The notes beneath the pieces were generated by a model. That model was not told the DNA's origin. It did not search any database and saw nothing but the letters and a program-made list of their open reading frames with translations. Below are positions 1-11,212 of a stretch of 64,000 nt of DNA, one piece after another; positions within the stretch are counted from its first letter, which is position 1; each line of letters starts with the position of its first letter. Both the position numbers and the translations under genes were made by a program. Source of the stretch: Linyphia triangularis (Eukaryota > Arthropoda > Arachnida > Araneae > Linyphiidae). The stretch is taken from the NCBI GenBank assembly GCA_963978545.1, contig OZ021729.1, forward strand, positions 81,744,670-81,808,669, written 5' to 3'.

Positions 1-639
1 ACAACTCTAACATTTAATTAAATAGGAACTTTTATAATACATTTCTTCGATCCAAAAAACGTTCCTAGAAAGAAAGATTGACGATTCATCTCACAAGTTA
101 AATACTTCAAACACGGTCCTCGACCGGTAATTATAGTTATAAGTGTGGGAAATACGCTAGTATGACAGTCCTGATACAAAAAACTAGTTGTAGCTAACTT
201 TTCACAATCACGGTTGTCCTACTTCTCAGTAAATGGTGCGATAAACTGGCTAATCTATCAAATTAAAACGAAAACAAAATATTTTTAATGGGGAAGCCTT
301 TCACAATATGTATCCTCGCTAATTCACCACCATTTAATTGCTGCTCATTAACTTTCTCTTTTCCTTCAGTGCCTTGGGGGTAAGGATGGGAACCACATGA
401 GAAGGTTGCCTCGTAACTCGTGCATTAGGTCACAAGACGTATTTTTAAAAAGAAGAACGGGAAGTAGTCAATAGAGTTTGATGTTTGCTTACGAAAAATT
501 CGAGGAGCGGATGGAGATGGGATAACCATGGGATATAGGTTAGTTGGTATTTTATTTTGTGTTGATTTTTTTTCCCAACGGTTGAAATGAGTTGGTATGG
601 AATTATTTGAATTGAACTTTTTATTCGAGTAGGGGGAAT
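1..639. other. AT-rich sequence, no feature recognised
   Basis: No coding signature, tRNA or recognisable repeat end was seen here. A long antisense open frame that enters this stretch is driven by the adjacent GA tract. Confidence 0.5.
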
Positions 640-976
640 GGTAAACAGAGAGGGAAATGAGAGAGATAGAAAAAGAACGAGGGAAAGAGAGAGGAAAGTA
701 AGAGAAAGCTAGGTGAAGAGAGAGAAAGAGAGAAGGGAAGGAAAGAGAGATAAAGGGATGGAAAGAGAGAGAGAGAATGATAGGGAAAGAGAGAGAGAGA
801 GAGAGATCGAATGGATAGAGAAAGGAAGGAAAGAGAGAGATAGAGAAAGATAAGGAAATATCGAGTATGATACAGAAAGATTGAGAAACAGAGGGAAAAA
901 GAGAGAATGATATGAAAAGATATAGAAATAGAAAGAAAGAAAGAGAGAGAGAGAAAGAGAGAGAGAGAGAAACAGA

Positions 977-1032
<56 letters not shown>

Positions 1033-1310
1033 AAGAGAGAGAAGAATAGAGAAAGCGAGAGAAATAGAGAGAGAAAGAGAAGGAAAGAGAGAGGAAAAAA
1101 GAGAGATAATGATAAGCAAAGAGAGAAGTAGAGAGAGAATGATATGTAAAGAGAGAGAAAGAGATAGCCACACTGAAGAAAAGTGAGATAAAGAGCAGAG
1201 AGGAAAAAGAGTACGAGAGGAAAAGGAGAGATAGCGAGGAAAAGGAAAGAGTGAATACGAAAGGGACAGAGAGAAGGAGAGCAGAGCTAGAAAGAGAGAG
1301 AAAATCCTTT
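640..1310. repeat. (GA)n/(GAAA)n purine microsatellite, about 670 bp
   Basis: The + strand is almost entirely purine, built from GAGAGA and GAGAAA blocks with occasional GATA interruptions. It is cleanest around 925-1060. The antisense strand is open in two frames rich in Ser, Leu and Phe, which is what a TCTCTC repeat encodes in any frame; this is not evidence of a protein. Long polypurine tracts of this kind can adopt triplex structure, but nothing here shows that they do. Confidence 0.95.
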
Positions 1311-1850
1311 TTCAGCTGGTCCTAAATTAAAACTACTAAAATTTTATGAAACAAATTATGAAAACAGAAAACAGTGAATTAATTGGAGGAAACGAAGTCG
1401 GAAGGTTGGGATGTAACGACACAAAATATAAATTTATATCAATCCCACCACCTGTTCAACTGATTGTTATGTTACACTCGTTAAAACTTACGTTAATTAA
1501 ACTAAGTAATGCAGTTAAGTATTAATATAACAGTGCGAAAGCCTCACAAGGAAAAATTGTCTTTAAGAAAGGGAGCTATACTGAATCAGTTTGGTGTGTC
1601 TATTCGGTGTGAACATTCCGAACTGACGTGTGTGTGGGAAAATGGTGTGAGCTCATGCCAAATATTTGAACTAATTTATTGTTGGGATTCTATCAAACTA
1701 TATAACTGATATCAGTTAGTAGTGATCGTCTGTGAGGTTGAACTCAGTAATTCAAACCTAACCCTTCTATGTACACATGCTCCTGTTTATACGATTCTGA
1801 TTTGTATTAGAAAGTTTGTCTATCACATGAGTAGCTTCCTCCACAATGAC
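1311..1850. other. No feature recognised
   Basis: Mixed-composition sequence between the GA tract and the MITE at 1851. A 66-codon open frame (1509-1709) has no recognisable motif. Confidence 0.4.
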
Positions 1851-2114
1851 TAGGGGCCTTATTATACAGAGCCATCGAGTGGCGAACGCGCGCCACTGCT
1901 TCAGTTGCTCAGACAAGCCATTCGAAGTGAAATATGCAATGCTATGGAGCTTATTATACTGAGCCACTGATGTGGCGAGATGTTGCGACTGTCGCTTCTG
2001 GGGCTCAGACCCTAAGCGAAACTTATGGAGCTTATTATACTGTGGCTCAGCAGTGATCAGAAGTAGTGGCGTGCGTTCGACACTGGAGTGGCTTTTTTGT
2101 ATAATAAGGCCCTA
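1851..2114. mobile_element. TIR MITE, ends TAGGG(G)CCTTATTATACA
   Basis: The left end TAGGGGCCTTATTATACA is mirrored by TGTATAATAAGGCCCTA on the right. TA occurs at both outer edges and may be the target duplication. The interior repeats a TGGAGCTTATTATACTG motif twice and contains several GAGCCACT/AGTGGC inverted motifs. A diverged relative lies at 45,446-45,680. The internal sequence is too short for a transposase, so it is non-autonomous. Superfamily not assigned. Confidence 0.75.
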
Positions 2115-2896
2115 ACGTTGTCGTGATAAAAAGACTAGCCCTATTTTCGATGGAGCATTCCAAGAGAAAGACTACATTTGCCGTATTGCAACCTTTTTGA
2201 ATGCTAATTTTCTGCTTGTATCTTCTCTCCTATTCTAAATCGACGAGTATCGTTCCTATAGCAACCACCACCTTGTATATTATCTTGCACATTAACTCCT
2301 GATAAACAAACAATAATATCAACCATAATGTCTGCCTGGTCTTAAGATTTTTTTGTTGGTGTTTGTTTGAATTATTTAAGGGTGAAGAATGTCTGTGAAG
2401 ATAACTCCGAATGATTATCACAATACATTATGAATAATAAATTATACACATTTCCGTTTTTACCCTGGATCTTCAATTGGTCAAAAGTGGGAACTCCAGT
2501 GGCAATAGCTCAAATTCAATCTGGCCTGAAGTAGAAATGCGAGTGTTTATCATTTTTTTCGGCTCTCCTGAAAAATGTTCTTTCTTGGACTTAGGTCTTT
2601 TTCCATTTCTAGTCTTCAATTGTTCCATTGAACAAAAATTAGGATGAACAAAACCGCCCCAAATATTTACCAACGTGGACACTGTTGAGTAAATTGCTGA
2701 GGAATCCGATGTACTAAACTGAGAATGCACTAAACTGCTCGTGTATGGCGGCCTTATCCCCTTGACATACAATGACGTTTAGGTGACTTTATTCATTTCA
2801 TGTGCCATTGAAGACTTCGACGTCTCCGAGACGTCAAGAACTGTCTTCGGTTAACACCGGGCCGTATATTGTTTGATTTTCTGTTTCGGTCGTGTA
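2115..2896. other. No feature recognised
   Basis: AT-rich sequence with a few 60-100 codon antisense open frames that show no domain, signal or conserved motif. Confidence 0.4.
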
Positions 2897-3231
2897 CATC
2901 GATATAGATAAACAACTGGATAGACTGCTCCGATGTCAATGCAAAGAGAAAAACGCGACGGGGATTGCGAAGCTGGTGGAATGATTGACCAATCACAGTT
3001 CACTTTTATAGTTGGATGGGAATGCGAAAAACCTTATAAAGTGTTAGAGTATATATTTTTTTGCACGTTATTACTAATTAAGGTCTACTATTGACATTTC
3101 TGCTGTGTACAACCCAAAATTTTATTTTCAATCCTTGGCAATCCATATTTTTTATCCCACCAATTGCATCTGACAACGGCTGCATTTCCCCAGCGTTAAG
3201 CAGTCTATCCAGTTGTTTATCTATATCGATG
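2897..3231. mobile_element. 335-bp MITE, ends CATCGATATAGATAAACAAC, 8-bp TSD (copy 1)
   Basis: The element starts CATCGATATAGATAAACAAC and ends with its reverse complement. It is flanked on both sides by the octamer GTCGTGTA. Two further copies (6723-7314 and 33,769-34,103) have the same ends and their own perfect octamer duplications. Eight-base duplications are characteristic of the hAT and P superfamilies; the CA-initial end fits either. No coding capacity. Copies 1 and 3 lie in opposite orientation. Confidence 0.92.
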
Positions 3232-3481
3232 GTCGTGTATCGATGCTGTTTCGTTTTGACTGCTGAAGATGCTTTCCCCCTCTTAGCAGTACCGATAAAA
3301 AAATATCACATCGGCAAACAAGTAAACATAAAGAAGCTCAATGAATGCGCTTGTCAGTATGATCTCTGAAATAATCCGTGTATATTCAGTGCACAAACTT
3401 AAAACTAAAATGAGAACATCTCCATATTGCCATTTCTTGATTTATTTGAAGACAGAAGACAATCACGATATAAAAGACAGG

Positions 3482-3663
3482 TTGGTTGGTTGTATTCAGA
3501 TTATCTGGCGCCGTCAGCAACACGAGGGCTATAATGCGCCGAAACATTCGTCATTAGACAAGCCAACATACATTTACAAACACCCATGCCTAACGCGGGA
3601 CTCGGAACCCGCAACCTCGCGGTCTAGAAGCTAGCACGCTAACCACTACACCGTTTGGTCGGC
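3482..3663 (-). mobile_element. tRNA-derived SINE, copy 1
   Basis: Full-length copy of the approx. 180-bp SINE in reverse orientation, from the tRNA-like head (at the right) to the CCAGATAATCTGAA...AACCAACC tail (at the left). It is flanked by ATAAAAGACAG on both sides. Its B box carries the extra C (GGTTCCGAGTCCC). Confidence 0.93.
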
Positions 3664-4649
3664 GATAAAAGACAGGAAATTACTTATTTATTTATAATAA
3701 ACCCATGCTGACCCTACGTTCTGGTTAGGGTCGCATCATGATCTAATCTGAAGTTACGTTTCGGCACCAGGCAATTTTATTTGTATGTCAAGGGGTTGAG
3801 ACTGATGGAAACTTACGAGGCATCTTCCTTGTTTCTCTCGTAACCTTGTCGTGAAGGGGGGGAGGTTAAGGGTAGCTGAGGTGGGAAGCACAGCGTGAAT
3901 AAACTGAATGATTGGTTATCTGGTTAAAAAGGCGTAATGAGACGGTCGTTTACTTAGCGCAGTAATTGCACTCATTACTCATGCTGTGGGGTACACAGGT
4001 GGGCGAATAACTAATGCTGACACTTGATTAAAGAGGAAGAGGGGATGACCTCTCCCTTCCCCACTTTCCCCTATGGTAGGGATTTCCGGAGGGAAGGAAA
4101 TCCCCATTGAATAAGAGTTACGGCTAAAACTTGAGAAGTTGAAATCAAGTCCTTAATTGGTTGACCTGATGTGGTTAATTTATAGCAATAAATCGCAAAT
4201 TGTTATAAAAATAAAGAGAGGCCACTTCATGAAAATAGCCAAAGCCTCATTTTTTGTGTGTGGATTTTTGTACTTTTGGCAAATTGAGAGTTTATTTCTA
4301 GAATTGGTGGATTAAGTCACATATTAAAAATTTCTGGTTAATAATAGATTTTCTTTAAGGAGAAAAGAGAGAGGGAGAGAGATTTATTTGTAAAGTGTTT
4401 AAAAATTACTTTTATAATAACAATAACAAACATCGCGAAGAAACGACGGGATGTAGCTCAAAATGATAGCTGTCGTCCTATATAATAGAACAAAAAATAC
4501 TTTATTCAATAAAAAAAAAGTTTTTACTTTAAGAAAGTAGGCTTTTCTTAAAAATAATTTTTACTTTCTATTACCCAATATGTAATCTTTAATAAGAATT
4601 TTTTAAATTTTTGAATCAAATTTAAATATCGGACAATACTAAAAGAGAT
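3664..4649. other. No feature recognised
   Basis: AT-rich sequence with short A/T runs. No coding or repeat structure was recognised. Confidence 0.4.
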
Positions 4650-5175
4650 CACAAACCTAACACTAAGTTACCGAATAAATAAACGCCGACCAAACGGTAT
4701 AGATGTTAGCGTGCTAGCTTCTAGACCACGAGGTTGCGGGTTCGAGTCCCTTGTTAGGCATGGGTGTTTGTAAATGTATGTTGGCTTGTCTAATGACGAA
4801 TGTTTCGGCGCATTATAGCCCTCGTGTTGCTGACTGCGCCAGATAATCTGAAAACAACCAACCGAATAAATAAACATCACAATGCTAATTGATAAATCTG
4901 AAATTAAGTTACCAAACAAACATTAGAATGCTAATTCACAAACATAAAACTAAGTTACCAAATAAATAAACATCAGAATGCTAACTCACAAACTTAAAAC
5001 TGAATTACCAAACAAATAAACATCAGAATGCTAACTCACAAACTTAAAACTAAGTTACCAAACAAATAAACATCAGATTGCTAACTCACAAACTTAAAAC
5101 TAAGTTACCAAACAAATAAACATCAGAATGCTAACTCACAAACCTAAAACCAAGTTACCAAACAAATAAACATAG
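4650..5175. repeat. 50-bp minisatellite, split by a SINE
   Basis: About seven units of a 50-bp repeat that reads around AAACATCAGAATGCTAACTC and AACTAAGTTACCAAACAAAT. The markers CTAACTCACA at 4981 and 5031 give a period of exactly 50. Units at the left are more diverged (ATTAGAATGCTAATTC). The SINE at 4685-4863 lies inside one unit, and its TSD is part of the repeat unit. Confidence 0.9.
4685..4863 (+). mobile_element. tRNA-derived SINE, copy 2 (inside minisatellite)
   Basis: The head is GCCGACCAAACGGTATAG and the B box is intact (GGTTCGAGTCCC); the tail ends in AACCAACC. It is flanked by GAATAAATAAAC on both sides, which is minisatellite sequence, so the array predates the insertion. The A-box region reads TATAGATGTTAGCG, one change from the family norm. 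Confidence 0.95.
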
Positions 5176-5660
5176 CTACAAAACTGAACAATCGCAATCA
5201 TCTAAACACCGACTGGGCAGCTACGAAAAAAAAAAATCCCAGATCCTTTTGAGCAAATTCGATTCCCTCGAAATTATTCCAGAGCCACACAAATCCCTCT
5301 TCTCGGTAATGAGTGTTTCGCCACAGGTGTGCCACCACTGATTAAACAAAAGCTCGCCCATTTGTGGTGCACCACGGGGAACCAGAACGTGTGTGCGAAT
5401 TCACCCTGACACTCTCCACAATCTGAGATTTATTTCATAAGTCCACACGCGAGAGATGGATCACTGGCTTATTATTAGTGCAAGAAACACCCATAGGTTT
5501 GTTTTTTTTAAAAATCTGGTAACCACCATTTGATTTTTCCATGTTGAAATATATGAAAGCCATACTACGCTGTCGCTATAGAAAAAAAAAAGAAAAAAAA
5601 AAAGAAAAAAATTGATGGAAGTGCTACGTAATCATTAATTAAGTACGATGGAACATCTAG
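5176..5660. other. No gene; A-rich tract
   Basis: Contains a GAAAAAAAA-type A-rich tract at about 5580-5611 and nothing else that I recognise. Confidence 0.4.
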
Positions 5661-5668
5661 AATGGAAC

Positions 5669-5973
5669 TGCCAATCAAACGGTATAGTGGTTAGCGTGCT
5701 AGCTTCTTGATCGTGAGGTTGCTTGTTCCGAGTCCCGTGTTAGGCATGGGTGTTTGTAAATGTATGTTGGCTTGTCTAATGACGAATGTTTCGGCGCATT
5801 ATAGCCCTCGTGTTGCTGACGGCGCCAGATAATCTGAAAATAACCAATACAACCAATCCGTGTTAGGATGGGTGTTTGTAAATGTACGTTGGCTTGTCTA
5901 ATGACGAATGTTCGGCGCATTATAGCCCTCGTGTTGCTGACGGCACCAGATAATCTGAAAATAACCCAACCAA
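5669..5973 (+). mobile_element. tRNA-derived SINE, copy 3, with duplicated tail
   Basis: A SINE whose body and tail (from TGTTAGG to the ATAATCTGAAAATAACC tail) are present twice in tandem, the second partial copy beginning near 5853. The whole unit is flanked by one pair of TSDs, CTAGAATGGAAC, at 5657-5668 and 5974-5985. The dimer therefore either inserted as such or duplicated afterwards. The B box has the extra C (TGTTCCGAGTCCC). Confidence 0.9.
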
Positions 5974-6464
5974 CTAGAATGGAACCTCTAATTATTGTCT
6001 TAGGGCTGATGTACAGTTTACCCTAAGTCCAAACCCATAACAAAGTTGACTTTTTTCTAATTATTTGAGTATTACGAAACACCGATACATCAATACAACT
6101 GAACAACATCCGCATACATCTCTTTTTATACAAACAGGCGGAGCAGGCGCATGCCCACACAATGCCTTTCTTGCGCATGACCAAATCTTAAGTTGGGACG
6201 GATACCGGATCACACTTTTGACCAATTGAAAAAAATACCCTGGGCCTTAAGGCCCAGTGTAACGTGACTCGTCGTTTTATAATCGAGGTGTCCATGCAAG
6301 AAATTGACATCCTTAAGCCTATAAAGATATTTCTCCTGGAATCCTCTATGAAAAATGGGGCTAGTCTTGTCTCCACGGCTACAAACAATGCTAGATACGT
6401 TGGCGGGAGCTATTCTTGTAATAGACAGTAGCTCCCTCCTGATAGTCTGATTGGTGGTGATCGC
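5974..6464. repeat. Old dispersed repeat, partial
   Basis: From about 6290 to 6460 the sequence (CTCTATGAAAAATGGGGCTAG, CTTGTCTCCACGGC) resembles parts of 17,170-17,280, 17,580-17,630 and 48,770-48,860. This indicates a diverged dispersed repeat whose ends I could not place. The ORFs here have no motif. Confidence 0.4.
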
Positions 6465-6722
6465 GAAAGAGTTTATTCAATGATTGGTTAAATGCTATTT
6501 CAGCGCGATTGGATGGCGGCAAGTTGGTTTATTAGTATTAAGTAAAATCGACCTTTTAATGATAGTAACAACCCTCAAAATTGGATTGAATGCATTATCA
6601 CCGACATCGAATCTATTTGCTAAGTTTCAGCCCGATTGTATGACAGAAAGGGGGTTAATTTAGGCCTCAGCAGATTTGTCCGCCATCGACATACCTAGCC
6701 ACACACAAAATCGAAGTTAATA

Positions 6723-7314
6723 CATCGATATAGATAAACAACTGGAAAGACTTCTTAAAGCTGGGAAATGAAGCCATTGCCAGATACCGTTGGTGGGATA
6801 AAAAATACGGATTGCCGAGGGATTGCAAATAAAATCTTGAGTTGTACACAGCAGAAATGTCAATAGTAGACCCTAATTATACTAAACTCCAACTTAACTT
6901 GACATCACTAGACGATAGATCTTCACCGTGCTCATAGATCTTCACCGTGCGCCAATTAATCAATTTTAACGGAGTGAAGACATAATTCTCGCTAAACCTT
7001 ATAGCCTTTTGTTCTCAACAGGGTTGTGGTTTGGCGAGCATTATACTTTCACGCCGCCAAAATGGATAAATTGCCTGTGAGCACATGACGATCTACCGTC
7101 TAGTGATGTCAAGTTAAGTTGAAGTTTAGTATAGTAATAATGTGCAAAAAAATATCTACTCTAGCACTTTACAAGGTTTTTCGCATTTCCATCCAACTAT
7201 AAAAGTGAACTGTGATTGGTTAATCATCCCACCAGTGGTCATCAACCACCAGCGCGTTTTTCTCCTTTGCATTGACATCGGAGCAGTCTATCCAGTTGTT
7301 TATCTATATCGATG
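6723..7314. mobile_element. 335-bp-class MITE, 8-bp TSD (copy 2, interrupted)
   Basis: Ends CATCGATATAGATAAACAAC and its complement, flanked by AGTTAATA on both sides. A second MITE (6880-7131) sits inside it; without it and its TA the length is about 338 bp, matching the other two copies. Opposite orientation to copy 1. Confidence 0.93.
6880..7131. mobile_element. Palindromic MITE, ends TACTAAACTYCAACTTAACT, TA TSD (copy 1)
   Basis: The long inverted ends TACTAAACTCCAACTTAACT and their complement are flanked by TA. The uninterrupted sibling at 33.92 kb reads CTTAATTAGTGATAATGTGC, showing a single TA at the exact insertion point. The element is close to a complete palindrome (AGTGAAGACATAATT... 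and ...CGCCGCCAAAATGGAT inside). A 2-bp TA duplication suggests mobilisation by a Tc1/mariner-type transposase. Confidence 0.93.
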
Positions 7315-7336
7315 AGTTAATATAAAGGATTTAAAA

Positions 7337-8329
7337 AATATAATTTCAAAACATTTCATTCGCCCTTTCGTCCCGTTTATTTCCTTCTCAAAACTGTTCG
7401 CTTGTCACAGCTCCAGGCACCACTAAAGTCCCAGGCTTGATCGAGTGGCCTTATCTATAAAAAAAAAAAGAGATCACAGTCAAGAGACACTCGTACAACA
7501 CTATCCCGAAACCGAGTGTTTATTCCCGAGTCGTAGTCTGGAGAGAGAGAGAGAGGGTTTCCTGATCCTTTTGTTACGGATTCCGCATTCAAAATAAAGA
7601 AAGATTGTTTACCACGACTCTGAGAGTTTTTTGTGGTGGTATTAATCTAGGGAGTTTGTCGACACGTATAAGTGGATTGTGGACGAAAACGTGGAAGTCA
7701 AGTGGCAGAGACCCACGTACCTATTCTTGGGGCGAGCTGGGGGATCTGTCACTTGCAAGCAAATAGTGGGGTAAAATGTGACTCTTTTGGACAATGAGAT
7801 TGGCAAGAAAGCTGTCATTGCCTGGACCGTCAGTGGATGGGCACAGAGCAAGTATTATTTCCGAAGTGGATGTTGCCGTATCTTCGAGTCAACCAAATCC
7901 AATGCATTTGGGATAAATAAGAGGGGCTTTGGATACAGGAATTTCCATTGGGGAAAAATGTCAAGTAGTTGATGGATATCTATAGAGGTTGGTGGTTGTC
8001 TGAGAATTGGATTTGATTGCATTTTGGTTTAAAGAACGATATAATGGTTTTAGTTTAGTGGCATTTCGTTTTGAAAGCTGTTGCTTTAAAGTATTTATTG
8101 GTATTCGTTATCTTGGAGTTGTTCCTGATACATAAAAAACTGGCAGGCTGATAGATTTTAGGCTGATAGGTTTTATGACAATGGAAAGCAATTTTTTTTT
8201 GGTATATTGTCGTTTATTTGCGTAGATTGTTTAACATGTATTTTTTTTTTTTTTTTTTTTGCTGTGGCAGGAGTTATTTTTTACGATACAGTTTCTATCC
8301 CATGGAATTGTTGCTGAATGTGGTTTGAG
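7337..8329. other. No feature recognised
   Basis: Contains a short GAGAGAGAGAGAG run near 7543 and a T-run near 8240. The small open frames around 7640-7970 overlap each other on both strands and show no domain. Confidence 0.4.
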
Positions 8330-8880
8330 TAACACAGTTATATTTTTGTAATTTTTTTGTTTATAATAACAATTTCTATTTATAACAAGCTTTATTTATA
8401 TTAACATTTGTTCACATAGCAGTTTTTATTTATAAACAATTTTACTAATTGAAATATAACTGATAAAAGTTTTTGTTCATAAATATTTTTTATACTTTTA
8501 TAATAATTTCTATTTCTAACAATATTTATTTATAAAAACCTCCTTTTATAACAACTTCTATATACAAACATTTCAAATAAAAATTTCTATTTATAAGCAA
8601 TCCCGCTTACAGCAATTTCTATTTACAAAAATTCAAATAAAAATTTATATTGACAAAAATTTCAAGTAACAATTTCTATTTATAAAAACTTCCATTTAAA
8701 GCAATTTCTACTTACAAAAATATCGAACAACAATTTCTATTTATGATTTTTTTTAATTAAAACGATTTCTATTTATAACAATTTTTAATTAAATCAATTT
8801 CTGTTTATAATAATTTTTAATTAAAACAATTTTTATTTATAGCAATTTAATGACAAAAACTTTTATTTATAACAAATATT
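8330..8880. repeat. Degenerate AT-rich tandem repeat (AATTTCTATTTATAA)
   Basis: About 18 diverged copies of a core AACAATTTCTATTTATAA recur every 25-35 bp. The units vary in spacing, which suggests an old array. Confidence 0.8.
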
Positions 8881-9759
8881 CGAAACAGAGATTGGCAATT
8901 TATGCTGAAAAACTGCCATTTCGAGAAATAGAGATAATTATAAAAGGTAGCTTTCAGAATTGAAAAAAAGATGAAAATGGAATTCACACTAAAAGAAAAA
9001 TAGCAACTTTTTTTTAAATTAATATTACACGGTTATCCAAAAAATATGCAATTTGTAAGCTATAAGTAAAGCACGCAACAATAAAAAAATCCAGTTTCGA
9101 ATTTCCAAACTCATTTATATCGTAGAGAATGATCTGCCAAACTCTATTTACACAATTTTTTATTTTTTTTAATCTCTAATAACATTTCACACACATTTTA
9201 AACCGTGACTGCATCATTTAATTTGCGCCAGCCCCTAATCGTGGGCCGGATTTCAACACGAACTTATTATTCCGAAGAATTTATTGTTTTCTTCTCTTAA
9301 AAAAAAAAGCACTACAACTTTCAACACGGACAGCACTTCAAACAAAAGAACACCATTAGTTGAAAGTTATTGTTGAACGTCATCCATCGATAATCTTTTA
9401 CGGCGTTAAGTATTTTATTTTGACAATTATCAAAATCGAACCTCGGAATTCGTGAGTAAGGAGGGCAGGGAACATTTTAACTTAACTCGAGGTTGTTCTA
9501 TTTGAGCAAGTGTTCTAAATCGATCATTTTTATCAATTGGGAAGTTGATCAAAATGCATTTCGTATCGAGCTCTGATGGGGAAGGCCAATTTTTCTCACA
9601 CTTTGCTATGAGAAGGTAAGTGACGTTGGCAGATAAATATAAAAAGAAATAACCGTTATTGTTTGTTAAGGTTAATTTGTAAAATAGGGCTAATTGCTTA
9701 TGGGAGAGACTTGGTGTGGATGAAAGATGTGGCGGGTAATATAAGCACACGAATTTCAA
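8881..9759. other. No feature recognised
   Basis: AT-rich sequence with an A-run near 9300. The antisense open frame of 109 codons (9430-9759) shows no recognisable motif. Confidence 0.35.
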
Positions 9760-9764
9760 TTACC

Positions 9765-10095
9765 TGATATCAGGCTGGTTCGATTAGGGTGGGGTGGTAA
9801 TGTTGCCAATGAGTTTTAGTTGTAATTTGAATTACCTGGTATCAGGCTGGCTCATTGCTTAGCTTTTAGTTCCGTGCATAAGTGTTTGTATATCCAGAAC
9901 TAGGGGTGTGGAACATCACGCAGCTATTAATACTGGCTTAAATGTGATTGGCCTAACGTTGGTTAGGATGGGGTGGCGATGTTGCCAATGCGTCATGGTT
10001 GTAATTTGAATATTTCTTAGCTTTTAATTCACTCGCATAAATGGCGGTATATACAGAACAAGAGGTGTGCTACATCACACAACTTTTAATTATAC
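9765..10095. repeat. Tandem duplication, about 179-bp period
   Basis: GTTGCCAATG...GTTGTAATTTGAAT occurs at 9802 and again at 9981. Matching landmarks follow in both units (CTTAGCTTTTA, GCATAA, AGAACTAGGGGTGTGG versus AGAACAAGAGGTGTGC). AGGGGTGTGGAACATC also recurs near 51,707, so the unit belongs to a dispersed family. Confidence 0.7.
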
Positions 10096-10195
10096 TTTAT
10101 ATGGTCATGCTGGCTTTATATGGTTATGCTGGTCATTGCATTCAAATGTGACACGGAGTGGCATAATTTATCATTTTCGTTTTCTTATTTTCATT

Positions 10196-10231
<36 letters not shown>

Positions 10232-11062
10232 TCATTTTGATGATACTTTTTGGTGATAATTATTACATTGACGAAAACGAAAGAGAAAGAAAGAAAAAAA
10301 AATAAAAAAAGAATATCAAATTGACAAAATTGCAGATCTGTTTGGCGATAATTATTACATTATGTCTTTCGGGAAAATGAGAAGAGGAACATGCGTTGAT
10401 GGGCAATGCTCGAAAGAAGATAACTCTGTGTTAAAAACTTTCATCATGGGTGCAACCAGCAAGTTTATGTAGGAGGAGATTTCAATCAAGTACTAAAATT
10501 TGCTACTGTTTTAATTTGTACTAATAAACCACGTCTATGCAGAATTTTCTCCTTTCATATGTTACATGTCATCAATATCTTTGAAGTTTCTGTGACATAC
10601 ATATGGCCAAAATGGACTCCATAGTAGGTATATGGAAAACTTAATGTTTTATATTTTGGAAGGGAAAAAAAAAAAAAAAAAAAAATATTTATCTGAATTT
10701 TTTGTTGTTTATTTTAATTCAAACAGAGAAAGAGTAATATTTTAGACGGACTGTCAAGCATCATTTTCAGGCTGATTTTATTAGATATTTATGGCGCTTG
10801 AAATACAAGGGCCATGTAGCACTGAAACATTATTACAACATTTGGAAAATGAAAACAGCCACATTGTTACAATTATTTAATGACAGTTTATACTAGATCT
10901 AAATAGACCATATATAATTATCAAAGATTTTTTTTTATGGTATGGGACTTAGTAATCCGTTATTTATTCCAAAGTTCTTTGACCTGACATTTAATATAGT
11001 GCTATACGGTTAGCTTATCCTATCTGATTGGTTTATACTCTAAACAATCTATTTTTTGTGCA
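10096..11062. other. No gene; poly-A tracts
   Basis: A-runs occur at 10,200-10,228 and 10,664-10,685. A short stretch near 10,400-10,440 (AACTCTGTGTTAAA) resembles 52,940 and the complement of 37,110, a fragment of a dispersed repeat. Confidence 0.45.
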
Positions 11063-11212
11063 CAATGACTGCTAACTTCAGCTCGTGTCCTCCAGCTTAA
11101 CGTGGTTACCGAAACACAACGAACATTCATGCCAAACCCGGGATTCGAACCAGGCACCTTTGGCATGCTAGGTCAGTGTGTTAACCACACCGACATCATG
11201 TGGTCTTACCCT
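11063..11212 (-). mobile_element. Second tRNA-derived SINE family, one copy
   Basis: On the minus strand a tRNA-like segment carries a perfect B box, GGTTCGAATCC, at about 11,143-11,153. Upstream of it is GTGTGGTTAACACACTGACC, in the position expected of an A box and D-arm. The anticodon stem is not convincing, and the 3' part runs into a non-tRNA body (GTGTTTCGGTAACCACG). No TSD was identified and only one copy was seen, so the boundaries are approximate. An alternative is a decayed tRNA pseudogene. Confidence 0.55.

Larger units (their letters stand above)
6465..7336. repeat. Older approx. 490-bp-class repeat, copy carrying two nested MITEs
   Basis: Shares GGCAAGTTGGTTTATTAGTATT, GAATGCATTRTCAYCGACATC, TTAATTTAGGCCTCxGCAGATTTG and AAAATCGAAGTTAATA landmarks with copies at 15,790-16,180, 18,770-19,330 and 19,330-19,990. 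The 335-bp MITE at 6723-7314 interrupts it within AGTTAATA; after removal of the MITE the flanks match the uninterrupted AAATCGAAGTTAATATAAAG of the 19.27-kb copy. Confidence 0.75.

Noticed and set aside
425..1173. Antisense open frames of 248 and 154 codons rich in Ser, Leu and Phe
   Set aside because: Translation of the GA/TC microsatellite; any frame of such a repeat lacks stops.
3341..3634. Repeated short protein GCxQIIWRRQQHEGYNAPKH at many loci
   Set aside because: It is the SINE tail and body read in one frame, present wherever the SINE is reverse-oriented or antisense. Not a conserved gene.
4650..5175. CRISPR-like periodicity
   Set aside because: The 50-bp units are repeated in full with no unique spacers; it is a minisatellite.
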